NCBI GenBank assembly: GCA_022497145.1
Contig: MU385932.1
Location: forward strand, 1-64,000
Length of the DNA stretch: 64,000 bases
Direction of reading: 5' to 3'
Source: Rostrohypoxylon terebratum
Lineage: Eukaryota; Ascomycota; Sordariomycetes; Xylariales; Hypoxylaceae
Part shown: in pieces, positions 32,901 to 45,172 of the stretch
How the letters are laid out: every line of letters begins with the position of its first letter
Numbering within the stretch: the first letter of the stretch is position 1
Position numbers and translations under genes: made by a program
The notes under the pieces: generated by a model
Database searches by the model: none
The model's input: the letters and a program-made list of their open reading frames with translations, nothing else
What the model was told of the DNA's origin: nothing

Positions 32901-35900
32901 CCTTTGTAGACTAAACACATCTTGAAAGAGGTCTAGTGGAGAACAAAGGATTCCTAATCTCCAATATCGCTAACTGTTGATAGCCCTCCTTTCATAAGCC
33001 TCAACCATGATTTCTGAGCATTCATAAGAGAGGAGAGTTGCAATACCATGCAATAAAACCTTCTCCTAGTTGTTGTTACGAATACTGACCAGCCTTGGCA
33101 TCGCACGAGACACGGCTCATTTCTACACCGGTGGCAGGCTTCTCAACGTGGTCAGGTTTTGCGAGCGTCGTTATCCTATGATTTCTTGCTCGGTCTTTTC
33201 GCCTACGCCACCGCGATGGCCGCCGTGAGTAGTATGGTGCCTCAACCTGAATGCAACTTAGAACATATCCATAAAGTCCATTACTCATCGAAACTAGAAG
33301 CGTCGTCAAGAATAGGACGCGTCACGAGTAAGAGGTAAGACGCATGTAATAAATCTGGTGGCGGCGGCGAATCTATCGCAAGCGGTTAAACTAGGCTCGA
33401 GAGCTGTTAGAAGCCGACCCAACAAGATCCTCTCTGTGGTCTAGCATGCTGGTGAAGTGACGCACTCTCATAAATCATCAGTAGCCCCTCAACATCAAGA
33501 GCCTTGTCGTACGGGAACCTGCGGCTTTGTAACCTGTTCGCTTCTCCAGAAACTTGGCATCGATTCGACTGCCGCTGCAGTCTCAGGCAACACAGCAGTC
33601 GGTAGATGCCCAACCTACCTATCTAGATTCCGACAATATCTGCGAATATAACAAGTTGAATGAGTGTGAGTAGAGTAAAAGCAACTGCCTTGAGGCACGA
33701 TGTCTCCTCATCGCCTACAATATGATGGAGGAGAGAAGATATGAATCGGGGAGAATAATAGGACCGTGGCGATATAGGTGAGCATCGTCGAAGATCTTCT
33801 TGACCCTCTATTACCCCGCATCTCTCCATCTCATCTCCTAGTGATCTTCACTCTCCTATCGACCCTCCATTGAAACATCGTGATATTCTCCAACAACGCA
33901 CATCACAACGGGCGTGTAGTTTGTTGGAGGAGACTGGTGTAGGCCTACCTCCCTTACCTCCATCGATGCTGTAACCAGCCAAGTTTCCCCGCTTCAGAAG
34001 CGAGCGGCCTCCTGATCACGAGAACCATAATAAATCATACCGAGTATCTCTAGCGAAGTCTTCATAGTAGTTCGCTTCGTCTTCAGCAGCATCGTCGCTT
34101 ACCAGTATAGCATCTCTCCAACCGCGGAATAATTGTTAAAGAACTTTTCTCATCTCCCCCGCACGGGGATTTCCGTCGTCCATTCACAGGGCAGACCCCA
34201 GATACGCCACAGCTGGAGTCAAACAGGGGTGGTTGCAGGATGTAGCGGTACTTAGGGTGACATCGTGACATAGTACTTCGGGAATCGTTACCGGGCGTCA
34301 GAGACTTGGTACCAGGTACCCTCCCTCATAAAAAGGCTTAGGCGCTACAAGTAAGACATCACCAAGCTACTCCCAAGCTATCCGTCACGGCCCGAAATAC
34401 CATATTGTGCCGGGGTATACAACCCTTGCCCAGGAGTCAACCAATCACGATATTTGATTTTTCCCCAGTCCCGTCATCCAACGGTCGACAAGCCGACCAT
34501 CCAATCATACCCCCCCTTTCCATGATTATCAAGAAATTATATCTGTCCTACTTGAGCGTCTTGGGATAATCTGACCAATAATATTATAGGGAATGGAAAA
34601 TCGAGAGAGAGGAAGACATGCTGAATGCTAAAGACGTCTTCAAGAATGTCATCATTGCAACTTGTGAAAGCCAAGGGATCATGACGATGTTCGACGCATG
34701 TTCTATCATCCCCAAGATGAAATTTCTTTCATCATAGTGCTGCTACTGACGTTGCTGAGTATCAGTTTACCTCTCTCAAGGCATCCTTTTAGCATCATTT
34801 CCCCTGCCTACTCAATATTTCATGACATAAGGTTCAAAAGCCTATCCCATGTCCCCTGGTATCCATACACCCTCGGGAGTGTAGCGAAATGAGGACCCAG
34901 TTGGAAACCTGACAGTGACCAGTGCAGACACTAAATGTACAACATCAAATTTCCAAGATCAAGATTCAGTGAGCCGTTTCTCGTTTCATAATCCCCTTAC
35001 TGACGTGTAACTTCCACATCTATAGGTCAATACGAACTACACGCTACATAGGCGGTGTCCAAATATAGATGAATAAGCTTCAAGCAGGTTAAGCATTGCC
35101 ACCTACCCGGGGATTTCTATTTTACTTACCGGCTTAACGCCGACGGGACTCGTTTCCTCCGGCCCCCAATCCCTTAGAGTTGTTACTCGAGATGCCAAGC
35201 CAGCTATGTATGTCATACCAACCATATCGAGTCTTCCATTTCTCCAGAAGATGACGAGCTAGACGTTTGGAGCTATTTCGGTCGCTTTAAGTATTATTCT
35301 ATGCGCGGTAGATTGAAGCTCGCCTAATAATAGTATTATTACGCATCTACTCTGACAAGATGGTAGATGTGAAAAGAGGTCTCTCATACATTAGGTAGCC
35401 ATCCATCGTCACGATTGTGACACATCATCTCGTTAAATCTTTTCGGTATCTAAATTCTCCATTACGTAGTAGTAGTAACAGCAGCAAGCAGTAACAGTAA
35501 GTGATGTAGTGTAGTGTAGCGTAGTACTCATTCCCTAGACTCCATCAAACCATCCCAACGTGGTTGATATGTAGCTCTCAACTTATCGAAACAGACACTG
35601 AACAAGCCAAAAAAAAACAACGTTGTCCGCCAGCCCGATGCCCAGTATCCCCCCCTTTTTACCCTTTTGAATTTGCTGTAACCCAACCACGGACGCATCC
35701 AACGTCAAGAGGTATCATCGCTAAAAACGTGCATGCATAGTGTGTGAACGACGATCATGGACCCCTAAAAAAGATGACAATCCAAAGAAAAGAGACAGTA
35801 AAACAATTCGAAGAGCGGAAATTTTTTTGCCTCGTCAAAAGACCTGCCACCCACCCATCATCAAGTGTAACAAAGAACAAACATCCACCCAATCATAGTA

Positions 35901-36008
35901 ACAGTAGTTGCAGCTGCGTAGCCATGTGTCTTCCATCGTACATGTCCCACACCACCAGTTAAGGTACCTAAGCACCTTGAGTAGTAGAAGAAGAAAAGAA
36001 AAAATAAA
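29920..36008. other. Large gene-poor region
   Basis: About 6.1 kb with no convincing gene. Short open frames are scattered on both strands, none with recognisable similarity. Compositional changes are visible: a GC-rich segment (about 31110-31330) rich in CCGG, an ATGGAGTATGGAGTATGG tandem near 31725, a TAATAAT/ATTATTA palindrome near 35324-35340, and a GTAGT/AGCAG low-complexity tract (about 35465-35530). It could be a long regulatory region, hold non-coding transcripts, or be decayed mobile DNA that is no longer recognisable. Confidence 0.45.
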
Positions 36009-38381
36009 TCAGTGGACGAAAGAAAATGCCGAGCTGTCGATGCCGTAAGCGCCAAGCTGACCCATCAGCCCGCACCCGCCGGCCGGCGTCGCATCGTGCA
36101 TGTTGCCGGCGCCGGCGCCGAAATGCTGCTGCGCCCATTCCATCTCGTCCGGCGCCCCCCAGAGCATGCCGTCGAGGTCCCACAGGCCATGTTGGTCGAG
36201 CATCCCCATCATGCCCCCGAAGCCCTCGGGCTCCAGACCGATGGGGCTCATATGCAGGTCCGTGCCGTCGGCGCTGATGGGTCCCATATTCACGCCGGCG
36301 TGATCGGTAACAACCTGCAAGCGCGCGATGGGGCTCTGCTGGCTCTGCCTCAGCAGCGCGGGCTCCAGCTGCCGCGACGCCTCGTACATCCTCCACACGA
36401 CCTCCCTGGACCTCCTAGCCGCCAAGCTCCAGTCCTCCATCGCCTCGAGCAGCTCCAGTATGGTCTCGATCTGCTTCTGCCAGTCCTGGACGCGCGGGCT
36501 GTCCCACTGCCAGAAGATGGACACGAGCGGGATCATGGCCGCCTGGTACAGGAACCACACCGCGTTCCACCCGCTCATCTGGTTGCGCGACCACTCGCGC
36601 GAGATGTCCTCGATCGTCTGCTTCGCCAGGTCCCGGCACGCCTCGATCGCCGCGATGTCGTGCTCCGCCGCGTGGCTCGCCCCGCTCGACGCCAGGTTCA
36701 GCAGCACCGGCCGGTGCAGCAGCATGCGCAGGTTCTGGTACCGCCACTTCATGATGCAGCGCGCGATGTACAGCGGCTCCGCGCACGGGTCGCTGGTGCG
36801 CAGGAGCCACGGCAGCGACGAAAACCAGTTTACCAGCTGGCCGTCCAGGTTGCATCGGTCTTCGGCGCGCAGCAACGGCGAGATCGCGAGCATGTCCTGG
36901 ATCGCGGTTGCGATCTTGCAGAATTTGATGTTCTCGACGAGCGGGAGGATGCCCGCGTGCTGTGCTGAGTCCCGGCCCGTGCTGACGCCTGTCTCCGGGG
37001 GGCGGATGTTGATCGCGGGACCCCAGCGCCCGAACGAGGGGCGGCCCATCGTTGTCGTGGCCCAGGTGTCGAGGCAGAATAAGCTCCACCAGGTACGTCG
37101 TCGGGTTTCGGCCGCGGCGATCTCTTTGCTACTGCCGGCGGGGCCATGAGCTAGACTTTCGCGGTGTAGACCAAGGGCGCTGGCCATTCTGATGGCGGCG
37201 CCGACGACTGCGTTGGCCATGTTGGGACGGTTGATATAGTGGAGGTAGTATCCGCCGATTAGAGCTAGGGCCTGGACGGTTTCGATGTGGCTGCTACCGA
37301 AAGAGTCCATCGGGAGGTATTCCATAGCTCGGCTGTAGTAATTAAGGTGGTTGTAGTCGTCGGATTTTAGCGCCGCGATGCATCCCATAGCGAAAACCAT
37401 GTTGAGAAGCGCGAGCCAGGGCGCGTCGAAGCGTTGTCCTTCAAGGTAGTCTGCGCGAAAGGAGGCCTCGTCTAGCATAGGAACAAATACGTGGATTCGC
37501 TTGAAATACGCATCAATAAGTGTCTGGCCTTTCCATGACCAGGGTACCCGTTGTGGCTCCTTGGGATTTGCGACTTTTTGCCTCATGATGGGCAGGTTGT
37601 GTGCCATTTCTACGCTGTTAAGGGGAGGAGTGAGAGAATTCCGGAGGCCCGGTTGGACCTTTAGCATTACCATAAGTGCAGCCTTAATAGAGGAGGCGCC
37701 CAGATACGACGCCTGGCGGTCGACTGAAAGTGAGAGAGCATTTACATCGTCTGCTTCGGCAGGAATTGGATCGCGTCCGCGGCGCTCCTCGTCCCATTCG
37801 ATGTCCCGGGAAGGAATTTGTTCTAAGCTGGAAAGGCCATGGTCGGATCCAGATAGTGTAGGCGAGCCAATGTCACCAGGCATAGGAGAAGTATGTAATG
37901 GCGGGGACGGTAGCGCCGTCGTGGCGTCAATTTGAGGTCGGTCGAGGAGGCTCAGCAGCTCCTGGCGAGGCAAAGGAAGCAAAGACTGAACCTCGTGATT
38001 AGGAAAAAGTCTCTTGAGGATCGACCTACACTCCTCTAAGGACTGTGAGAGGGCCTCAAGCGTTTTTCTTGAAGGAATCACTCTTTGGCGGTGCTTGTCA
38101 TAGAAGCATCGCTTAGGAGCTCTGCTGGAGAGGCACTGGCCGCATGGCTGTTGGCCATCACATCGACTAAGGTCACGGTGAGCAAAATCCGGCAGTCGTT
38201 CTAGGGTGTTGCACAAGGCCTACATTTTCCTGCGTTTGCATTCTGCGCATGCATGAGGTGTGGTGATACGCTTGGCTGTGCCGTTACCGTTCGTCTTGGC
38301 GCTCTCTGTAGAATCCGTAGATTGCTTCCTAGGAGTAACTCCCTGGACTAAACACAAGTCAGAAAAATCCAACTTACTCAT
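36009..38381 (-). CDS. Zn2Cys6 fungal transcription factor
   Basis: Two exons: 38381-38224 and 38166-36009. The 57-nt intron (GTAGGC donor, TTAG acceptor) lies inside the zinc cluster and its removal restores KRRKIRCDGQQPCGQC. The product is 771 aa. The six cysteines are C45, C48, C55, C61, C64 and C73, spaced C-X2-C-X6-C-X5-C-X2-C-X8-C as in GAL4-type DNA-binding domains. A linker and a probable coiled coil (about 78-110, KTLEALSQSLEECRSIL) follow. The fungal-specific transcription-factor domain covers about 240-560, with typical text such as GLHRESLAHG and RRRTWWSLFCLDTW. The C-terminus is Gly/Met-rich. It is nuclear by family. I cannot name its target genes; no metabolic cluster surrounds it. 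The unusually long empty flanks hint at complex regulation. Confidence 0.9.
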
Positions 38382-41300
38382 GGTGAGGTGAAGATGGCTT
38401 ACAGGTATGAAACATGCCACCTTGAGTGGGAATTGGTATACTTGGCGCCATGTTGGCTCAGGTACTCCGGTGTGCTCTGCTCGAAGTCTATGCAAGCAGC
38501 TAGTGTTGAGGTGTAAAGACGATGTTATATGATGTGAGAGTAGGGTTGAGTAAAGTGATATACGCAAGTTTCAAAATAGATATAAGCAATCCGGGGGATG
38601 TGGGGAGACCGTCTTGGACCCAGGACCGACAACACGGACTCCACGAAGATTTATATACGATATTGCCTTGCAACCCATTTTGGCGGGGAGACGTGGAGAT
38701 TCTGGGGATGAAAGGTTGGCAAATAAATTGTGTGGAGTAAAGTAACTCTAGGTGTTAGTCTGATCAGGAACCGAGAGACTATAGCGTATCGGGTATACCT
38801 CCACACCTCCATACATCCTACTATGTATAAGATGTGACAAGTCGAGCAGGCTAGAACTATTTGACCTGTAGACTAAAGTTAGGGTAGGCAAGGAACGTGC
38901 CTCTCGAACCAGAAAAGGCCACGGTCTGGTCAGGTAGGGAAACGCGCATCTGGAGATCAATGCCGTCCTGATGAGAGACGATTAGCAGGTTTGCCACAAG
39001 AGGCAACGGTCTTCCCTAGATGGTTTGTATAGTCTGGTGTGTATATATTAGATCTGGATTAACCAGGGGGTAGACGTATGATATCTTACCATGTCAGGTC
39101 TAGTATATAGCATGATTTATCTGGCTTAAGCCAAGTAGTTCGCATGCAACGCTCATAAAAAGAAGCATCATGCCCTTTGTCAGTGGCAACAAGATGAGTT
39201 GCGAGTACTCGAACCCAGAACCCATAGAAGACGAATCAAGTTAGAGCCACTAGTGTTTCAGCTGTTAAATGACCGCTTCTCGTACGAACCAGGCTACTGA
39301 TGCCGTTCGGCACGCTGAAATACAATCCGAACACTTCCCATGTGAGTGACAAGGTGACGTGCAGGTTTCGGACGGCTTCTAAAAGGCGTGGAATAATAGC
39401 CTCCCGCCTGAAGGGTGGGACTGGGGTACTAAGTTTCATGCGTCAAGAATCCAAATAAGATTCTGGGCGAGTTTTTTTTTTTTTCCATCTCCATGAAGCG
39501 CCGCCCAGAATCTGATGTTTTGACATGTATTTGGTGAACTGTCTATGACTCGCGTGGAGTTCATGGCGTATGAAATCTCCGAGCCCTGGCACCTTTGACG
39601 GCGACTGGGATAGATTTGGGGAAAGCCAGATTCGTTTTTTCACTGGTTGCAGCAAGACTCCCATGAACGCTACCCCTGACCCCCTGCCACTTAGCCACGG
39701 GTCCTATCGAGGGGTGCGGCCCCGCGATCACTGCCTTTCTCTCAAGATTCCGAAGAGGATCAGCGGCCAAAATTTTGTATGTATCCGTGATAGGGTTGCA
39801 ACGAAAGATTATAGGCCAGTCTACCAGATCTGCTCCAGCGCCTGCCACTTATCGATACCTCGTAACCCTCCAGGCTGTCAGGGCAGGGGAGATGTGTGGC
39901 AGGGGTTGTCGGCCTTTTTAGCTCTGTGTGAAAGGGCTTTACCGGCAAGCGAGCCGTATAAAAAGCAGGGGATACAGGCTACTAGCTTGATTCTATGTTA
40001 GTGAACGATGGGTGTGAGTCTTGGAACCTACACACGCGGGCCGGGACTATGATGAACGAGAACCCGCGAGTCCACTCATGACCTCGACTTAATATACAGA
40101 GCGTAGCAAGCGCCGACTCAGTGTCTCAACGCCAGGCACGTATATGCGTGCACTTCATAATGAACCCCATAATTCGTACCATGAATTAGTATAGTGCGTA
40201 GAGAACTGCGCTACGCATACTATTTTTTTTTTAGCTGCGAAGCGCTCTCGACTAAGTACGCCCAGGTCTTAGGATGATGAAGTAAGCGCCTCGTCAACCG
40301 GGAGAAGAAAATTACCTCCTCGGCTAGCTCGAGTAATTACATCACGCACTGTCTTAACAAGAGATTGATAAGTTTCGAGTCCGTGACCTCTTATTTAATG
40401 AAAATCTGGGGTACCTAGGACAGGATGAGGAGCGGAAAAGAAGAGATGAGAAAAAATTCCGCGATGCCGGGGCGGAGAACTTGAAGCAAGCATCGGATTG
40501 GCTAGTCCCCTCGAGCACACTCTGCTAACGTAAGGTAGTTAGTCTTCGGCAGAGCGGTACGCAGTTACGATTCATCTGTCTTGGCAGAATCTTGGAGTCT
40601 GCACATCATAATCCCGCTTCCAAGAAATGCCCATCGTGAGGTTGGCCGGCTTTCCACAACCCCTTTAGACTCGACTTGTTGATTTTATTTCTTTCTGGTT
40701 TCGTCGAGTTCCTGATGCTGATAAAACCTACGATCATGACGTGAGATAGCTAAGTAGAGTAGATATATCGTCCCATCCACGAACCACCATTTATCGAGAT
40801 CTGTACTCCAATCTGGGCTAGCCCGACTCAGATGCATCAATGAGGTGCGATGCAGTGCGATCGACGGCAACTCGATTGTGTATCTTCGAGATGTGCCTTT
40901 CAGGGTCGCGCCAATGGCCCCGGACGCTTGTGCAAGCTTTGCTCAAGTCCCGGGACCCTGTACGATTCTCTCCGGATCGCCATTGACAATACTCCCCTCC
41001 AAGCTCTCCAAGCTTCTCTTTACCTCAATCAGGGCCAGTTCTTGGCATGGCCTGCTGTCCGCCAAGCTCTTCGTCGATTTCTTTTACCCCACATTCTCGT
41101 TGGTTGGATAGCTGCAACTCTTTTCATCGTTGTACAGCAGAAGTGTGGAGTGCAGTGAGCTCGAAGGCAACAGCTGACATTGATGGTTATATTGAAACGC
41201 CACTCGCTTAAGCGCCTAGCCATCATGCTAAGATACCGTTTACCATCTAGTAATGCATGTAGTGAGGCAAAACCGAGTGAAAGCGATGGACATCTCCTTC

Positions 41301-43331
41301 TTGGTGCTCTTGGCGCAGACTGTCATGGCAAGACGCTGCCTTCTTAGAGGTCATGGCATATTAAGCTTGTCTATTCCCGTCCCCGCATTGCCGTAGTTGG
41401 AATCCTCTTAGGACTGACTTGTAACTTCGAGAGGGCCAGTCTACGTTTGAGCCGAGGTAAGAAGAACATATGATGGAAGAGTTCGTCGGTGATGTTGCCT
41501 TGCCGCATTTGGATGTGGCTTTCAGGCTTATATGGAAACCGTCTAGTGTGAAGTCTCAATGCGTTTATATGAGCGGCAACGCCGAGGAAGAAACACAGCG
41601 TATCTATAGTTGACGAATGTACCTGATAATACCAACTTAAGGCCAGTTGTGAGTAATCGAGATCTGGTTAGATACGGCTCTGGCATACCATGCCTATCAA
41701 TGCCCTCCAAATTTTGGTGTGAACTCCTCTCTGAAGCTTTATTACTCATGATGGGTTCTCGGTGTTGGGGTCGAAATCGTGCCCTGTGAGTGGCCAAGAA
41801 CCAGTCCATGTAGGACTTGATTACCACATGTAGAGATTAACTGAGGGAGACAAGATTGAGACATATCCACGTGCCTCACTGTCCAGATTGAGCCGACAAG
41901 TTTGGCGTGCAGGATAGATAACGCATGTTAGGCCTAATAAAGCCATGCATCATTCGCGTAAGGCCATGCTGGTGTGTCCGCGTCGTTTAATAAGATAGCT
42001 AGCCGAGTGTTTCCTTGACAGCACATAAATGACCAGAAGCCAATCAGCGTATGAAAAAGGCTCGGTCTCCTTGGTCTATAAATTAAATTTCGCTGTCCAT
42101 TTAGAGGCCATGGAGTGGCACCATGAATGCCTGGGGAAGTTCGTATGCCCCAATCTGCTCATCAAAGCCCTTTTTGTCTATAGAAGAGCGTCGCAAGGCC
42201 TCGAAGGCCGTTCCCGAATATTCTCGACCTCATTGGAGTCGAGTAACCCTACAGATCTACAAATCAGATTGCAAGTGTTGATACTAGCGCTTCCGTAAAG
42301 GGGGGATCAGCACCTGACCTGACTCTTTTAATATGTTGCGTGATAGCCTCCAAAGCCCAACCCATGGCGGACTGTTCGTTTGACCGAGAACGTCCATCTC
42401 CAATCGAAAAAAGATAACTAATAGACCTATCACGAGCCTTCTAGTTGACCCAAGAGCCAATCATTGAAAAATAGTTAGAAATTTGGTAACCCTTCAACCC
42501 CCTCCATACCTTCGTTGCTCGATCCGGTTGACCACTCGCTTACCAAAGCCTTGATTTTACTTTTCTCGAGTCGAGCCACTTGAGATATGACACTGGCGCC
42601 GATCTGGTTTTAGTGAAGCACCTACCCGCCCAAAATGAGACCATCGTCTCTTAACAGCGCATGATGCATACTACCAAGCGCCAACCATAGCGCTCTACCA
42701 ACGGAGATAGAGTCGTACTGAAAGAAGGGGAAGAGAATCATTATAGGCGAGAGTCCGGCAGAGAAGCGATAGTCGTTTCAGTGTTTTTCCGTACCTGAAA
42801 GTTACATCCACTTAGATCTCACCGAGAGGAATTTTTGTCTGGAGAGTCGTATTGGAAAGTGGGCTTACACAGCCCAAGAATTCCATGCACAATATCAAGC
42901 ATGTGGCAGCCACCTTGTCACTTCAGCTACTTTGCGAACGGTAGCACCGCACGAACGCATGCACTCCAGATTTAGAGAAACTCATTCTCAATTAACCCGA
43001 CTGGGTGAGTAGTGGCCAGCAAGACTAGAGATGCTTCATTGTCGGCTCAGAAGGTTACTAGGAAGGTTGCTCGACACAGCCTTTTGGATACCAAAATTGA
43101 GGTTGATGCAGAGGGTCGGCGGTCCGACGTGTATCCCCGCCCTCACCAGCTGGATGGAGGGATGGCGCAAATGGTGTGAATGCGTGGTATCGTCAGGTGC
43201 GCCAAGCTTCCAGGCTTTTCAAAATTCTCCACTAGTTCTCCAAATTCCCCATGAATAACCCGGATCTGCGGATGATATGCCTATGGGAATATCATCTACT
43301 GTTCGTTGTTACCCTTCCCGGGATCCAACTA
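38382..43331. other. Large gene-poor region upstream of the transcription factor
   Basis: About 5 kb without a convincing gene, covering the 5' side of the Zn2Cys6 regulator and the 3' side of ULA1. Items noted are a T-run near 39472-39485, a TATAAAAAG box near 39957, an inverted repeat at 40191-40223, an ATG-initiated 102-codon frame at 40850-41158 with several Cys and one hydrophobic helix, and a CCAAT plus TATAAATTAAA arrangement (about 42039-42090) before a 62-codon frame. None of these supports a confident gene call. Confidence 0.45.
40191..40223. repeat. Imperfect inverted repeat followed by T-run
   Basis: Arms ATAGTGCGTAG (40191-40201) and CTACGCATACTAT (40211-40223) pair over GCGTAG and, with a one- or two-base offset, over ATAGT, around a 9-base loop. 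A run of T follows on the + strand. It may be a hairpin, a Pol III-like terminator context, or a terminal repeat of a decayed element. Confidence 0.5.
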
Positions 43332-45172
43332 CTATAGCCGAAGTACCTGGCACCGGCTACTGATGCCGTCGAATATGCAGGTATTCTCAATGGGAATGTA
43401 TTGCTTGGTGATTATCTTGATAATTTCTTGAGCTACCATGCCTCCAGTGAGTGCAGAGATGTTGTGAAGCTCACCACCGCCCGCTCGAGCTACTTCTTGG
43501 GCGGCTTGGAGAGCTCGCGCGTTCTTAGCTGCCTTAGGTACTGTACTAGCGATGAAGCTCATGATTTCATCGGCACTGTATGTTATAGTGTGACTAGTCG
43601 CCACGAGGGCGAGATAAATGAAGAGATTAGACATGGGTAGAGTGAAGGCGCCGTCGGTCTCGACCTTCATGGCCTCGGCCGCTTCGTCGTTAGCCACTTC
43701 AATTTCTATTAAAAAGTGGTCAGTACACTTTCGACAGCAAATCATGACATAGATATGTGACTAACCATAGACCTCATCGAGATCTGCCCTCTTTGGTGTT
43801 GCATTGATGAGCTTCACGAATCGAGCATTCTTGCAGAAAAGGTCTACCTCGGCGGGATCAATGTCCTTGCCACCTGATATGACCCTAGCAGTTTCTAAAA
43901 CTTCAAGCGCGTCTTTCCGAGCTTTTTCCTTGTATATACTCTGCAATTTGACGTAGACACTTGACTGGGCCTTCATATCTGGTAACGACCCAGGTAGAGG
44001 GAGACAATCATGCTTGCGGTAGAATTTCTCGATAGCCTTTGCAATGACCCAGAAGGTTGACTGCAGCTCAATCTATCAACGTCAGTCTGGAATGTTCCTC
44101 GCAAATACCACCTGTCATCGCATACCTCATCCGAGACTCTGTGGCCGAAGAGTTCCTGTACCCCGGGTTCTAATTCGGGAGCCTTGATATTCTTGTTGAT
44201 GGCAATTGCAGCTTCTTGGAAGTTCTCCTCCCCACCCTCCGGGTTTGAAGTCCTTGCCTTGCCCGATACAAACTTGCTAAATTCCTTCTTGTCGTTGTAG
44301 CTAATAGGATTTTGGCCGTCGTGCGACCGTCGCCATTCCTCTAGGTAATGCAGTAGTATGACGACATATGGTAAATGCCCATGTTCATGGTCATCTAAAG
44401 TATCGATATTCTTCGTCATTTCTCGCGAAAATTCGACAAGCTTAGGCCATGGGTTTAGGAGGCGAAGATCTGTCGTTTTCTCCACTTCGGGATGCGTATC
44501 GACTATGGGGAATGTTCCCGGGAGGTTGATGCGAAAGTATGAATAAAATCCGGCCGAATGGATCCCCACTAATGGGGTTTTGTGCTGACTAGCATACGAT
44601 TCAAGTACTGAGAGTATTTCCTTCTTGATGGGATGGGTGTACATGATAAGGGTGAAAGTAGGCGAAACTTCTAGAGCATTACCCAAATCCAGAATGCCCT
44701 ATCAAATATTAATTAGTTCTCTATTCATTCAATCAGACCCGAGGCACCTTGCGGACCTTTTCCTTTGGAAACCATTCCCCTTGGACTTCTGGATTGAGTT
44801 CTTGAAGAAGCTTGGTACAGCATTCCGACCTGAGCTTTCCTAAGCAGCTCTCGTCAAGGAAGAAATTGACACCTAGGTCGGCCTCATTCACTATAGCATC
44901 ATCTGCTATCGTAAACTTCCCTATCCCTGTCTTCCTGTTTGAGTAAGAGTCCGGTAGGATAAGCCGACGATAACCTTACCTGGCAACACGAGATTCTTCA
45001 GCGTTTCCACTCCCACAGTACCAGCACCAGAGTTCACAAGGAGGATGTTTGCTGATTCCAGAGCCGCTTGTCCGCTAGCAGCCCAGAGTCTGAGTTGCCT
45101 GTCATACTTCTTCTCCTTCTCCGTCGGGCCGTGGAGAATAGGAGGCGTTTGACTCATCACGATCTCAGTCAT
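43332..45172 (-). CDS. NEDD8-activating enzyme E1 regulatory subunit (ULA1/NAE1-like)
   Basis: Five exons: 45172-44980, 44926-44748, 44698-44126, 44072-43766 and 43705-43332. All four introns (49-60 nt) are phase-consistent with good donors and acceptors, giving about 541 aa. ULA1 pairs with UBA3 to activate the ubiquitin-like protein NEDD8/Rub1 for cullin neddylation. Visible features are the ThiF-type start EKEKKYDRQLRLWAASGQAALESANILLVNSGAGTVG (short segments of this are family diagnostic), FTIADDA, the LGVNFFLDESCLGK loop, a long helical insertion without a catalytic cysteine, and the conserved end NTCIFDGISSRCQVLRL. A second ATG at 45157 could be the true start. The product is nuclear/cytosolic. 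It diverges from the MFS gene 2.3 kb away. Confidence 0.9.

Noticed and set aside
36012..36968. Long plus-strand open frame (318 codons)
   Set aside because: It is antisense to the GC-rich 3' half of the Zn2Cys6 gene. Its composition is Arg/Pro/Ala-rich as expected for a shadow frame, and the opposite strand has clear family similarity.
39195..39225. Second GGTTCGA-type tRNA candidate on the minus strand
   Set aside because: The T-stem does not pair and no acceptor stem is present.
39570..40001. 143-codon plus-strand frame
   Set aside because: There is no recognisable domain. An overlapping antisense frame of similar length exists, and the composition is not protein-like. It is probably chance.
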